From Spongiibacteraceae bacterium UBA5047 (GTDB lineage: Bacteria; Pseudomonadota; Gammaproteobacteria; Pseudomonadales; Spongiibacteraceae): a stretch of 64,000 nt of DNA. The notes beneath the pieces are model-generated. The model was not told where the DNA came from. It saw nothing but the letters and a program-made list of their open reading frames with translations, and did not search any database. The stretch lies in NCBI GenBank assembly GCA_002415025.1, contig DIBR01000011.1, positions 93,702 to 157,701 on the forward strand, in the 5' to 3' direction. Numbering within the stretch: position 1 is the stretch's first letter; each line of letters begins with the position of its first letter. Of this stretch, positions 15,668 to 24,669 are shown piece by piece. A program made the position numbers and the translations under genes.

Positions 15668-16419
15668 CGACGTAAATCCTCCGGTCTGAATTCAAAAATA
15701 AAGGATTCGAAATACTGCTTGAATACGCGGTATTCGACATTGTTTAGTTCGGGAAAGCCACCCACTTTCTCAACGGCGCGAACGGCGGAGCGGTCAAAGG
15801 CTGAATCACCGCTACTTTCAATAATCTGTACGTTAACCACTTCCCCGTTTGCCGGAATCAGGCGAATGCGCAGCTTCACGACCATGCCATTTCGCGCGCT
15901 CGGCGGACGACTCCACGCAAGGGTAACAGCGCGTGCAATTTTTTGCTCATACGTTGCCGCAATATGTGAATCTTCCTGCGCTTGCAGCAGCTCCTCGTCT
16001 TCAGACAGGGCATTCATCAGCTCTTGCTGCTGTTGTTGGCGGCGCTTTTGCTCGGCGCGCTCTGCTTCAGCTTTCTTGCGCTTTTCGTCTTCGGCTTTCG
16101 GTTTTGGCTTAGGCTCCGGCTTGGGTTCGGGCTTGGGTTCGGGCTTGGGCTCAGGTTTTGGTTGCGGCTTTTTGGGCTCGGGCTCGGGCTTGGGTTTAGG
16201 TTCCGGCTCAGCCTTTTTGGGCTCCGGTTTGGGTTTGGGCTTGGGTGCCGGCTTGGGTTTGGGCTTATCCAGCACCACCAGTTCAGCATTCACAAATTTC
16301 GGCAATGGCCGGGTAAGCAGCTGGTCACTCGGCGAAGGTAAGCCGTAGATAATCAGTAATACGCCAAGACCATGCATCAGCAGAGTCAGGAGCAGTGGCA
16401 GCAGCAAGGATCTCCACAT
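15664..16419 (-). CDS. tolA: Cell-envelope protein TolA with proline-rich domain II
   Basis: TolA links the TolQR motor to TolB/Pal. A single membrane helix is at about 5-27. Domain II is unusual: residues 52-108 are an almost pure Lys-Pro-Glu-Pro repeat like that of TonB, followed by a short charged helix (109-150), instead of the long Ala/Lys/Glu helix of E. coli. The C-terminal TolA/TonB-like domain is at about 160-251. At 251 aa it is much shorter than E. coli TolA. Operon position between tolR and tolB fixes the identity. Confidence 0.92.
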   Translation of the reverse strand: MWRSLLLPLLLTLLMHGLGVLLIIYGLPSPSDQLLTRPLPKFVNAELVVLDKPKPKPAPKPKPKPEPKKAEPEPKPKPEPEPKKPQPKPEPKPEPKPEPKPEPKPKPKAEDEKRKKAEAERAEQKRRQQQQQELMNALSEDEELLQAQEDSHIAATYEQKIARAVTLAWSRPPSARNGMVVKLRIRLIPANGEVVNVQIIESSGDSAFDRSAVRAVEKVGGFPELNNVEYRVFKQYFESFIFEFRPEDLRR

Positions 16420-16421
16420 AA

Positions 16422-16844
16422 CTAGCGGGGATTCTCCGTCACCAGGCCGACCGAGGGTGCACCGGCACTTTGCAGGGCCGCCATCAGGGTAACAACTTCA
16501 CCATAGCGAACGGCCTCGTCTCCCCATACCAGCACTTTGGTTTCCGGCTTCTGTTTCATGACTTTGCGCACTCGCTCGGTAACATCGTCGAGCAGGCGCG
16601 GCTTGTCCGAGTCGCCTACGTTGATATAGAGGCTGCCGTCAGCCTTGACCGAGACAATCAATGGCTCGTCATTCTGTTCGCCCATCGGTTCGGCCGGAGC
16701 TTTGGGCAACTCGACCTGAACCCCCTGCATCAACAGTGGTGCCGTGACCATAAAAACGATCAATAAAACGAGCATAACGTCGATATAGGGCACGACGTTC
16801 ATTTCAGCCATAGGTTTGCGTTTTTTTCGCTCTGCTTTAAGCAT
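16422..16844 (-). CDS. tolR: Tol-Pal biopolymer transport protein TolR
   Basis: TolR (140 aa, ExbD family) is part of the proton-driven TolQR motor in the inner membrane. One membrane helix (about 19-39) carries the essential aspartate Asp22 (YIDVM). The periplasmic dimerisation domain follows. It lies 8 nt after tolQ and 2 nt before tolA. Confidence 0.96.
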   Translation of the reverse strand: MLKAERKKRKPMAEMNVVPYIDVMLVLLIVFMVTAPLLMQGVQVELPKAPAEPMGEQNDEPLIVSVKADGSLYINVGDSDKPRLLDDVTERVRKVMKQKPETKVLVWGDEAVRYGEVVTLMAALQSAGAPSVGLVTENPR

Positions 16845-16852
16845 GACTGACC

Positions 16853-17536
16853 TCAGGAGCTGTGAACCTGACGATAGAGCAAGCTGGAGAACTCTTCGGC
16901 AAATGTCTGGTATTTGTTTTCCAGCGAGTCGGCTTTAGCCGAGAAGCGGTTGTAGGCAACCACCGCCGGTATGGCTGCAAACAGCCCCATTGCGGTAGCA
17001 ACCAGCGCTTCCGAGATACCCGGCGCCACCACGGCCAGTGTTGCCTGGTGCATGGTCGCCAAGCCCTGAAAAGAACCCATAATGCCCCAGACAGTTCCCA
17101 GCAGACCAACGTAGGGGCTGGTCGAACCCACGGTTGCCAGAAAGGGCAGGTTTTTTTCGAGGCTGTCATCTTCGCGCGACATGGCTACGCGCATGGCGCG
17201 CTCGCTGCCATCCATAACCACCTCGGCTTCGGCGTCCTGTTTACGCAAACGAATAAACTCTTTGTACCCGGCGCGAAAAATACTTTCCATGCCGATAGCG
17301 CGATAGCCCTTTTCCGCTTTCAAGGTTCCATCGCGATACAAATCACCCAAATCGTTGCCCGACCAAAACTGGCGCTCAAACAATCTCAAGGCCCGGTCCG
17401 CCGCGCCAAAGTAATACCAGCGCTGAATAATAATGAACCATGACACCACCGATGCCAGCACCAGGATGCCCATGATGCACTGCACAAACAGGCTGGCATT
17501 CAAGATCAGATCCAAAACCGTTAATTCTTGGGTCAC
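16853..17536 (-). CDS. tolQ: Tol-Pal motor protein TolQ
   Basis: TolQ (227 aa, MotA/TolQ/ExbB family) forms the proton channel with TolR. The first membrane helix is at about 15-37. A cytoplasmic loop is followed by two helices (about 135-160 and 170-195) in the conserved GLLGTVWGIMGSF and VATAMGLFAAIPAV region. It begins 1 nt after the ybgC stop. Confidence 0.97.
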   Translation of the reverse strand: MTQELTVLDLILNASLFVQCIMGILVLASVVSWFIIIQRWYYFGAADRALRLFERQFWSGNDLGDLYRDGTLKAEKGYRAIGMESIFRAGYKEFIRLRKQDAEAEVVMDGSERAMRVAMSREDDSLEKNLPFLATVGSTSPYVGLLGTVWGIMGSFQGLATMHQATLAVVAPGISEALVATAMGLFAAIPAVVAYNRFSAKADSLENKYQTFAEEFSSLLYRQVHSS

Positions 17537-17537
17537 G

Positions 17538-17945
17538 TTATTCTCCGTTTGTACGTCGTAATTGCGCCAGCATCTCAGCAGGAATTCGGGTTGGCTTCAA
17601 GCTCTGACGGGCAACACAGGCTACCTGAACGGTTCCTGCACATAAAATATCTCTCCCGCGGGATACCTGCTGACGGAACAGCAGGCTGGCACCCTTCACA
17701 GACAAGACCTCGGAGCTCACGGCAAGTTCATCATCCAGCTTCGCAGGTTTTAAATACTTGATCTGGGTCTCAGCCACCACAAACATCAGGTCAACATTGA
17801 AGAGAGCGCCTTTGCCATACCCGAGCGAGCGCATAAATTCGGTTCTTGCCCGCTCCATATACTTGAGATAATTCACGTAATAGACAATGCCGCCGGCGTC
17901 AGTATCTTCTATATACACTCTTTGCGAGAGTAAAAAGGGTGGCAT
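17538..17945 (-). CDS. ybgC: Tol-Pal associated acyl-CoA thioesterase YbgC
   Basis: YbgC (135 aa) is a hot-dog-fold thioesterase that acts on acyl-CoAs or acyl-ACP at the inner membrane and is nearly always the first gene of the tol operon. The signature YIEDTDAGGIVYYVNYLK (11-28) contains the catalytic Asp. Its ATG overlaps the ruvB stop by one base (TAATG), so tol expression may be coupled to ruvB. Confidence 0.95.
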   Translation of the reverse strand: MPPFLLSQRVYIEDTDAGGIVYYVNYLKYMERARTEFMRSLGYGKGALFNVDLMFVVAETQIKYLKPAKLDDELAVSSEVLSVKGASLLFRQQVSRGRDILCAGTVQVACVARQSLKPTRIPAEMLAQLRRTNGE

Positions 17946-18997
17946 TATTCGCGGTCCTTATCCGCCAGTGGCAGTTGCTCCTGCTCATGCCCTTGCCTAC
18001 CTTGCAAGCCAAAGTGGCGGTAAGCACTGGGGGTAACCATGCGCCCACGCGGTGTACGCACAATGTAGCCCTGCTGGATCAGGTAGGGTTCAAGCACATC
18101 TTCAATAGTTCCGCGCTCTTCACTGATGGCTGCCGCAATGGAATCTACGCCGACGGGGCCGCCATCAAACTTTTCGATCATGGCCATCAGCAAGCGTCGA
18201 TCAAGGCGGTCAAAGCCCAGCGCATCAACCTTGAGCATGTCCAGCGCACGATCGGCGGTGTTGTGGTCGATATGGCCACTGCCCTTAACTTCGGCGTAGT
18301 CACGCACCCGCCGCAACAACCGGTTGACGATACGCGGTGTGCCCCGTGCGCGCCGTGCAATTTCCCGGGCGCCATCATCGTCTATTCCGATCTTCAGAAT
18401 GCCGGCGGAGCGTTTGACAATATGCGTTAGATCTTTGACCTGATAGAACTCCAGTCGCTGCACAATACCAAAGCGGTCTCGCAGTGGCGAAGTCAGCAGA
18501 CCGGCGCGAGTGGTGGCACCAACCAGCGTGAAAGGAGGCAAATCGAGCTTGATGGAGCGTGCGGCGGGGCCTTCGCCGATCATAATATCCAGCTGATAGT
18601 CTTCCATTGCCGGATACAGGATTTCTTCAATGTGCGGGCTGAGCCGATGTATCTCATCAATAAACAGTACATCACCCGGCTCAAGGTTGGTCATCAGGGC
18701 AGCCAGGTCGCCGGCCTTTTCCAATACCGGGCCGGAGGTCGTTTTCAGAGAGACCCCCATCTCATTGGCCAGAATGGCTGCAAGTGTCGTCTTACCCAGC
18801 CCCGGCGGGCCAAAGATCAGGGTGTGATCGAGCGGCTCATTACGCTTGCGAGCCGCACTGACAAATATGTCCATTTGCTCGCGTACAGCTTCCTGGCCAA
18901 CGTAATCAGCCAGGGTTTTCGGACGGATAGCACGATCGAGATTCTCCTCAACCGGGTCGATTTTTTCCGCTGCAATCAGTCTGTCGGTTTCAATCAT
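17945..18997 (-). CDS. ruvB: Holliday junction branch-migration helicase RuvB
   Basis: RuvB (350 aa) is the hexameric AAA+ motor that drives branch migration with RuvA. Walker A GPPGLGKT is at 63-70 and Walker B DEIH at 114-117; sensor motifs and the C-terminal winged helix are intact. It follows ruvA after 74 bp. Confidence 0.98.
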   Translation of the reverse strand: MIETDRLIAAEKIDPVEENLDRAIRPKTLADYVGQEAVREQMDIFVSAARKRNEPLDHTLIFGPPGLGKTTLAAILANEMGVSLKTTSGPVLEKAGDLAALMTNLEPGDVLFIDEIHRLSPHIEEILYPAMEDYQLDIMIGEGPAARSIKLDLPPFTLVGATTRAGLLTSPLRDRFGIVQRLEFYQVKDLTHIVKRSAGILKIGIDDDGAREIARRARGTPRIVNRLLRRVRDYAEVKGSGHIDHNTADRALDMLKVDALGFDRLDRRLLMAMIEKFDGGPVGVDSIAAAISEERGTIEDVLEPYLIQQGYIVRTPRGRMVTPSAYRHFGLQGRQGHEQEQLPLADKDRE

Positions 18998-19071
18998 GCG
19001 TATGCTTTCCGCCTGTTACGTCTGCAGCTGCCAGTCTACCGCAGTTAAGCGCCATCCTTCCCTGTCGATCC

Positions 19072-19665
19072 CTATTTGCTAATCATGGTTTTAAGCGCCT
19101 GCCTGATCAGCTCCTCAACCGGTAAGTCGTCTCCGGATACCGCTGCGATCGCGCGCGAAGCCTCCTGCGGTTTGTAACCGAGAGCAATCAGCGCCTCTTC
19201 GGCTTCACCGCCTGCATCGACCTTGCGCGCAGCCGGTGCAACACCGGCGCCGGCCGGTTGATAATCCTTGAGTCGGTCACGCATCTCAATTACCAGCCGC
19301 TCGGCCGTCTTTTTACCGACACCGGGCAATTTCACCAGCGAGGCGCTGTCTTCGGCAAGCACCAGAGCAACAAATTCGCCTACGTCGACACCGGACAATA
19401 CGGTCAGAGCCAATTTGGGGCCCACACCGTTTACCTTGATCAGGTCGCGGAACAACGATCGCGTCTGGCCATCAATAAAACCGTAAAGCTGCTGCGCATC
19501 CTCGCGAACAACAAAATGCGTTAGCAAGGTGACTTCGCTGCCCGGATCAGGAAGCTGATAGAGCGTTGTCATGGGCACCAACACTTCATAGCCAAGCCCG
19601 GAGCATTCCACCAATATCTCGGGAGCACGTTTTTCCAGCAGTGTGCCGCGAATGCGTCCAATCAT
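19072..19665 (-). CDS. ruvA: Holliday junction-binding protein RuvA
   Basis: RuvA (197 aa) binds four-way junctions as a tetramer and loads RuvB. The OB-fold domain is N-terminal (1-63), followed by two helix-hairpin-helix motifs (LIKVNGVGPKLA and LVKLPGVGKKTAE) and a C-terminal RuvB-binding domain (about 150-197). Its start overlaps the ruvC stop by one base (TAATG). Confidence 0.98.
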   Translation of the reverse strand: MIGRIRGTLLEKRAPEILVECSGLGYEVLVPMTTLYQLPDPGSEVTLLTHFVVREDAQQLYGFIDGQTRSLFRDLIKVNGVGPKLALTVLSGVDVGEFVALVLAEDSASLVKLPGVGKKTAERLVIEMRDRLKDYQPAGAGVAPAARKVDAGGEAEEALIALGYKPQEASRAIAAVSGDDLPVEELIRQALKTMISK

Positions 19666-20192
19666 TATGACAAGCGCCCCCTGCGCATACGACCGCGTAC
19701 GGTCGGTTGATTCAAGTTACCGAGGCTTTGACGGCTGTGAGCGTGGCAGAGCGCCGCCGCCAGCGCATCGGCTGCGTCTTCTTGAGGCGCAGCCGGCAAC
19801 GACAACAGCGTTTTGACCATATGTTGCACCTGCTCCTTGTTCGCCGCGCCGGTGCCGACTACAGATTTTTTAATTTGGCGGGCGGTGTATTCTGCAACCG
19901 GCAGTTCACGGCTGACACAGGCGGCCACCGCCGCTCCACGCGCCTGCCCCAGTTTCAGGGCAGAACCGGCACTTTTGGCCATAAAGACCTCTTCCACCGC
20001 CACCTCGTCAGGGCAATGCTCTTCGATAATGGTAGAAATGCAGTCGAATATGACTTTCAGGCGCGCCGGCAAAGGGCCGGTCGGCAGGCGTATAACACCG
20101 CTACTGAGGTAGTGGTGTCTGTTTCCGTCACAGCGAATCAGGCCGAACCCGGTTTTCACTGAGCCGGGGTCTATCCCCAGTATTATGCTCAT
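19665..20192 (-). CDS. ruvC: Holliday junction resolvase RuvC
   Basis: RuvC (175 aa) cuts Holliday junctions by paired nicks. The RNase-H-like fold begins with GIDPGSVKTGFG, in which Asp8 is the first catalytic acid. The VEEVF block supplies the second, and a C-terminal DAADALAAALCHAH segment the last pair. It heads the ruvCAB set, 64 bp after yebC. Confidence 0.97.
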   Translation of the reverse strand: MSIILGIDPGSVKTGFGLIRCDGNRHHYLSSGVIRLPTGPLPARLKVIFDCISTIIEEHCPDEVAVEEVFMAKSAGSALKLGQARGAAVAACVSRELPVAEYTARQIKKSVVGTGAANKEQVQHMVKTLLSLPAAPQEDAADALAAALCHAHSRQSLGNLNQPTVRGRMRRGRLS

Positions 20193-20256
20193 AGATGCCG
20201 ATAATGCCGTAGTGGGCGCAGTGATGACAGCGCTCTATTATCAGCGTCGCAGTGTA

Positions 20257-21003
20257 TCAGGAAAGCGCTTCAAGCACTGCCTGTGGAATATCGGCATTGG
20301 TGTAAACGTTTTGTACATCGTCCAGGTCTTCGAGCATATCAATCAAACCAAGAATGGTTTCGGCGCCATCCTGGTCAAGCTCTACCGTGGTCGCAGGCAA
20401 CATGGTCACCTCGGCATTGGCAGGTGCAAATCCGGCCGCTTCTATAGCGTCTTTGATCTGCATAAAATCTTCCCAGGGAGTGAGAATATCCACCGAGCCG
20501 TCGTCGTTGTTCACAAGGTCGTCAGCGCCGGCTTCCAGCGCCACTTCCATCAGGGCATCTTCATCAATATCCGGGTCGAAACTGATCTGGCCGACCCGGC
20601 TAAACAAATAGGCAACCGAACCATCGGTACCAAGGTTGCCTCCGCGCTTGCTAAAAGCATGACGCACTTCAGCCACGGTGCGGTTGCGATTGTCCGTCAT
20701 GCATTCTACCAGTACCGCCACACCGCCAGAGCCGTAACCCTCGTAGGTAACCTCTTCGTAGTTGCTGTCGTCGCCATCACCGGTTCCGCGCGCTATCGCT
20801 TTCTCGATGGTGTCCTTTTTCATATTCGCGGTTAGCGCCTTATCCATAACAGCGCGCAGTCGCGGATTATCTTCAGGAAGACCACCGCCCATTCGGGCAG
20901 CAACGACGATTTCACGAATTATCTTGGTAAACACCTTGCCGCGTTTGGCATCCTGGGCCGCCTTGCGGTGTTTTATATTGGCCCATTTGCTGTGTCCTGC
21001 CAT
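20257..21003 (-). CDS. yebC: YebC/TACO1-family protein
   Basis: The 248-aa protein has the family N-terminus MAGHSKWANIKHRK and the three-domain layout of YebC. Members act as transcription regulators (PmpR) or, according to more recent work, as ribosome-associated factors easing polyproline stalls. The gene is located between aspS and ruvC, a conserved order. Confidence 0.96.
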   Translation of the reverse strand: MAGHSKWANIKHRKAAQDAKRGKVFTKIIREIVVAARMGGGLPEDNPRLRAVMDKALTANMKKDTIEKAIARGTGDGDDSNYEEVTYEGYGSGGVAVLVECMTDNRNRTVAEVRHAFSKRGGNLGTDGSVAYLFSRVGQISFDPDIDEDALMEVALEAGADDLVNNDDGSVDILTPWEDFMQIKDAIEAAGFAPANAEVTMLPATTVELDQDGAETILGLIDMLEDLDDVQNVYTNADIPQAVLEALS

Positions 21004-21023
21004 GACTAACTACTCCAGCACTC

Positions 21024-22826
21024 TTATCCTTGCTTGTCCTGCGACTGTTCGCGCGATTGATCTTGCCCGGTGCTGCGCAAGCGAATATTGAGCTCGCTCA
21101 GCTGCTTGCTCTCCACCACTCCCGGCGCATCAGTCATAACACAGGCGGCAGACTGGGTTTTGGGGAAGGCAATAACGTCACGAATAGACTTGGCACCCGT
21201 CATCAGCATGACAATGCGATCCAGACCGAAGGCGAGACCTCCGTGGGGCGGGCAACCGTATTTCAGGGCGTCGAGCAGGAAGCCAAACTTTTCTTCCGAC
21301 TCTTCTGTACCGATACCGAGTATGCGGAACACGGCTTGCTGCATATCGCTTTTGTGGATACGAATAGATCCGCCGCCCAGCTCGGTGCCGTTAAGTACCA
21401 GGTCGTAGGCCTTGGACAAGGCTGCGCCGGGGTTTGCCTCCAATTCTTCAGGCGTACAGGTTGGCGCCGTAAAAGGATGGTGCAGCGAGGTCCAGTTGCC
21501 ACTGCTGTCTTCCTCAAACATGGGGAAATCGACAACCCACAGCGGCGCCCACTGGCGTTCGATCATCTCCAGGTCTTCGCCCACCTTGACGCGCAACGCA
21601 CCCAGAGCCTCGTTCACAACGGTGGTTTTATCCGCCCCAAAGAACACAATATCGCCGTCGGCGACAGCAAGCCGCTCCATCATTTGCAGCACAATATCAT
21701 CAGGCATAAATTTCAGGATGGGAGATTGCAACCCTTCAACGCCTTTGGCGAGCTCGTTGATTTTGATCCAGGCCAGACCTTTAGCGCCGTAAATGCCAAC
21801 AAATTTGGTGTATTCGTCAATTTCCTTGCGCGACAAGCGGGCGCCACCCGTCACCTTCAATGCTGCCACCCGACCTTTCGGGTCATTGGCAGGCCCATTG
21901 AAGACCTTGAAATCCACCTGCTTCATCAGGTCTTCTACATCCACCAACTCCAGTGGTATGCGCAAATCGGGGCGGTCGCTGCCATAACGCAACATCGCCT
22001 CTGCGTAGCTCATACGCGGCAATTCACCGAGATCGACATCCAGCACCTGCAGGAACAACTGGCGCATCATGCCCTCTGTGATGGCCATGATCTCGTCCTG
22101 ATCCATAAAGGAAGTTTCAAGGTCGATCTGGGTGAATTCCGGCTGACGATCGGCACGCAGGTCCTCGTCGCGGAAACATTTAGCAATTTGGTAGTAGCGA
22201 TCCATCCCCGCCACCATCAGCAACTGTTTAAAAAGCTGTGGCGATTGTGGCAAAGCAAAGAATTTGCCGGCATGGGTGCGACTGGGAACCAGATAGTCGC
22301 GGGCGCCTTCCGGTGTTGCCCGGGTCAGAATGGGAGTTTCAATATCCAGAAAGCCATTGTCGTCCAGATAATTGCGCAAAATAGACGTGATTTTGCTGCG
22401 CAGCCTCAGTTTATCAGCGATTTCGCTACGGCGAAGGTCCAGATAGCGATAGCGCAGACGCACATCCTCGCCAACATCTGTGTGTGTGTCCAACTGGAAG
22501 GGAGGGGTTTCGGCGCTGTTGAGAATTTCCAGCTCCTTGCCGAGCACCTCGATTTCACCCGTTGGCATATTGGCGTTTACGGTTTCGGCGGTGCGAGCGC
22601 GCACACGCCCCTTTACTTGCAGCACATACTCACCGCGTACTTTGTCTGCGCGCTGGAAGTGTTCTTCGGTGTCGGGGTCAAAGACTACTTGCACGATGCC
22701 GTCGCGATCCCGCAAATCCAGAAAAATCACCCCGCCGTGATCCCGGCGCCGGTCAACCCAGCCGCACAAGGTAACTTCCTGATCAATATGGCTCTTGCGG
22801 AGGCTCCCGCAATAATCGCTGCGCAT
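21024..22826 (-). CDS. aspS: Aspartyl-tRNA synthetase
   Basis: AspS (600 aa) charges tRNA-Asp. It has an N-terminal OB-fold anticodon-binding domain (about 1-105) and the class II catalytic core with motif 2 (FRDEDLRADRQPEFTQID) and motif 3 (GLAFGLDRIVMLM). The bacterial GAD insertion lies between them. The length is typical for the bacterial type. Confidence 0.98.
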   Translation of the reverse strand: MRSDYCGSLRKSHIDQEVTLCGWVDRRRDHGGVIFLDLRDRDGIVQVVFDPDTEEHFQRADKVRGEYVLQVKGRVRARTAETVNANMPTGEIEVLGKELEILNSAETPPFQLDTHTDVGEDVRLRYRYLDLRRSEIADKLRLRSKITSILRNYLDDNGFLDIETPILTRATPEGARDYLVPSRTHAGKFFALPQSPQLFKQLLMVAGMDRYYQIAKCFRDEDLRADRQPEFTQIDLETSFMDQDEIMAITEGMMRQLFLQVLDVDLGELPRMSYAEAMLRYGSDRPDLRIPLELVDVEDLMKQVDFKVFNGPANDPKGRVAALKVTGGARLSRKEIDEYTKFVGIYGAKGLAWIKINELAKGVEGLQSPILKFMPDDIVLQMMERLAVADGDIVFFGADKTTVVNEALGALRVKVGEDLEMIERQWAPLWVVDFPMFEEDSSGNWTSLHHPFTAPTCTPEELEANPGAALSKAYDLVLNGTELGGGSIRIHKSDMQQAVFRILGIGTEESEEKFGFLLDALKYGCPPHGGLAFGLDRIVMLMTGAKSIRDVIAFPKTQSAACVMTDAPGVVESKQLSELNIRLRSTGQDQSREQSQDKQG

Positions 22827-22853
22827 TATCTGTTTCCCATAGATGTATAAAAA

Positions 22854-23123
22854 TTAACCAGCGTCACTGGATGTGCTGCTCTTGGCAGCGGTGCTCGATT
22901 CGGATTTGCTGCCGGAATCTCCAGCCAGATTCTTTTTCCCGCCCGATTTAAAATCGGTTTCGTACCAGCCGCCGCCCTTGAGACGAAAGGCCGCAGCCGA
23001 AATTCGCTTCTTCAGCGAAGGCTTCTCACAGTTTGGGCAATCCACCAGAGGCTCATCACTCATCTTTTGAATGGCTTCCAGCTCGTGCGCACAGGCGTCA
23101 CACCGATATTCATAAATTGGCAT
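22854..23123 (-). CDS. FmdB-family zinc-ribbon protein
   Basis: This 89-aa protein starts MPIYEYRC and holds a zinc ribbon with Cys8, Cys11, Cys29 and Cys32, followed by a Ser-rich low-complexity tail. The FmdB family is widespread and has no firmly established function; a putative regulatory role is usually stated. It is located 27 bp upstream of aspS on the same strand, as in many gammaproteobacteria. Confidence 0.9.
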   Translation of the reverse strand: MPIYEYRCDACAHELEAIQKMSDEPLVDCPNCEKPSLKKRISAAAFRLKGGGWYETDFKSGGKKNLAGDSGSKSESSTAAKSSTSSDAG

Positions 23124-23314
23124 AGTCGCCTCCTACTTCTTCAAGTCCAATAGTGAGATCAGGCAGTTGCCCAAAAAAGGAGCCGGATTATACCGTAAAC
23201 CGTCGGCGGGGATAAATGCCCATTGCGAGGCAGCTATATGGCTTTGAGGAAAGGTGTTGCGCGAAGCGGGCATTGACCGGGAATTCAGCCCCGTCAGCCG
23301 GAAAGAGGGAGGCT

Positions 23315-23339
23315 TGCCGGCCCGCAAAGCGGGCCGGCA
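23315..23339. terminator. Strong hairpin after the HU-like gene
   Basis: TGCCGGCCCGC (23315-23325) and GCGGGCCGGCA (23329-23339) form an 11-bp perfect GC-rich stem with loop AAA. No T-run follows on either side, so it may act as a transcript-stabilising hairpin or an inefficient terminator for the leftward HU-like gene. Confidence 0.5.
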
Positions 23340-23344
23340 GTGAC

Positions 23345-23839
23345 TCAGGAAGCGTATTCCTTGAGTTTTTTCAGCGGACGTACCTTAACAGCGATGCTGG
23401 CAGGCTTGGCCTTGAAGGTCGTTTCCTGACCCGTAAAGGGGTTAACACCCTTACGCGCCTTACGAGCGGGCTTCTTGACCGTAACGACTTTCATAAGGCC
23501 CGGAATGGTGAACTCACCCAGACCTTTCTTGGAAACGCTACGAGCAATCAGTGATTCCAGCTCGTCCAGAACCGCAGATACCTGCTTGCGGTTCAACGTA
23601 GTTGCTTCGGCGATATCATTGAGAATCTGACTCTTGGTCATTTTCGCTTTGATAGGGCCGGTAGCAGCTTTTTTAGCGGGAGCAGCTTTCTTCGCGGGAG
23701 CTTTTTTAGCAGGAGCCTTCTTGGCCGCCACTTTTTTAGCTGGGGCTTTCTTGGCAGCTACCTTCTTGGCAGGAGCCTTTTTAGCTACGGCCTTTTTCTT
23801 GGCCGGCGCCTTTTTCTTTGGAGCAGCTTTCTTCGCCAT
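23345..23839 (-). CDS. HU-family DNA-binding protein with histone-H1-like tail
   Basis: The 164-aa protein joins a basic Lys/Ala/Pro-rich repeat tail (about residues 1-60, AKKAPAK units) to an HU/IHF-type domain (about 65-164, beginning TKSQILNDIAEAT and containing the conserved NPFTGQE turn). HU dimers bend and compact DNA; the tail resembles eukaryotic H1 and Pseudomonas AlgP and should bind DNA without sequence specificity. The tail is internally repetitive and probably varies in length between strains. The gene stands alone. Confidence 0.92.
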   Translation of the reverse strand: MAKKAAPKKKAPAKKKAVAKKAPAKKVAAKKAPAKKVAAKKAPAKKAPAKKAAPAKKAATGPIKAKMTKSQILNDIAEATTLNRKQVSAVLDELESLIARSVSKKGLGEFTIPGLMKVVTVKKPARKARKGVNPFTGQETTFKAKPASIAVKVRPLKKLKEYAS

Positions 23840-24136
23840 ACGTCGTTATTCCTGTGTGCTGTTGTTAGAGTAGGTTTCCCCGACAGGTCTTTTTTGGCGC
23901 TACACATCGCGGTCAATCAATGTGATTTCACGCTGTATATATAGTGCCGACGCAAGATATAAGCGATCCCGCACTGTAATACAAGGGTTTTTTGATCAAA
24001 ATTGCGGTTTTTTGCTAAATTCTGCCGGTTGAAAGCGCGAGTTCGGCACGCAGGAATTGTGAGGGCAAACCCGCACGCGCATGCATTGCAAAAACGCGCA
24101 GGGGCAACGCCCCTTTTTACGGCTCTGCAGTCGCCC
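23840..24136. other. Intergenic region with a rightward terminator
   Basis: No ORF of note is present. A rightward terminator ends at 24118, yet no rightward gene precedes it. A weak promoter-like pair (TTGATC near 23992 and TAAATT near 24016, about 18 bp apart) leaves room for a ~95-nt RNA. This is suggestive only. Confidence 0.35.
24101..24118 (+). terminator. Hairpin GGGGC/GCCCC with T5
   Basis: GGGGC (24101-24105) pairs with GCCCC (24109-24113), followed by TTTTT (24114-24118). An A-run at about 24090 gives a weaker terminator for the leftward HIT gene. Confidence 0.6.
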
Positions 24137-24568
24137 TCAAGGTTGCACCTCGAAATGTAAACTAGCGTCTGAAAAGGCTTGTTTTAATGTGCTGACACGC
24201 TCTTGCAGGAGCACTTTTTCATAGGCCACCGAGGCCACACAGCCCCACACTGGTTTGGGCCAGGCAGCATCGTTATGAAAGCGCGCAATATGGTGAATGT
24301 GAAGCTGGGGAACCATATTGCCCAATGCAGCAATATTCATTTTGTCGGCGGAAAATTCACGCGTCATAATTTCCGAGACTTCGCTGGACTCACACATAAA
24401 CTGATGCTGGTCCGATTCGGAAAGCTCGTGCAGTTCGGTCATCCCGGCGCGCCGTGGCACCAGAACAAGCCAGGGGTAGTTCGCGTCCAGCATCAGCAAA
24501 AGACGACACAGTGGCAGATCGCCCAGCCAGCATGTATCCGCCGCAAGGCGCTTATCAAGTTCAAACAT
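24137..24568 (-). CDS. HIT-family nucleotide-binding protein
   Basis: The 143-aa protein carries the histidine triad HIHHIA (about residues 90-95), typical of HIT hydrolases/transferases that cleave nucleoside phosphoramidates or dinucleotides. The N-terminal half has the LLLMLDANYPWLVLVPRR nucleotide-pocket segment of this subfamily. The true substrate is unknown. It is divergent from proS. Confidence 0.88.
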   Translation of the reverse strand: MFELDKRLAADTCWLGDLPLCRLLLMLDANYPWLVLVPRRAGMTELHELSESDQHQFMCESSEVSEIMTREFSADKMNIAALGNMVPQLHIHHIARFHNDAAWPKPVWGCVASVAYEKVLLQERVSTLKQAFSDASLHFEVQP

Positions 24569-24669
24569 GATTTCTCCAAAGATGCGTTGTGGGTTGGGTA
24601 AAGCCCTAACAGTCTGGCGGCGTTAGCGTGTAAAATGCCGAAAATTTACTTTCCAAGGCTAGATTTAGC

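Noticed and set aside
15251..16348. 365-codon plus-strand ORF with Gly/Ser/Leu-rich repeats
   Set aside because: It is the antisense of tolB and the TolA KPEP repeat, whose complement reads as Gly-Leu-Gly-Ser.
21030..22850. 606-codon ORF on the plus strand
   Set aside because: It is the antisense of aspS; such long shadow frames are expected in GC-rich coding DNA.
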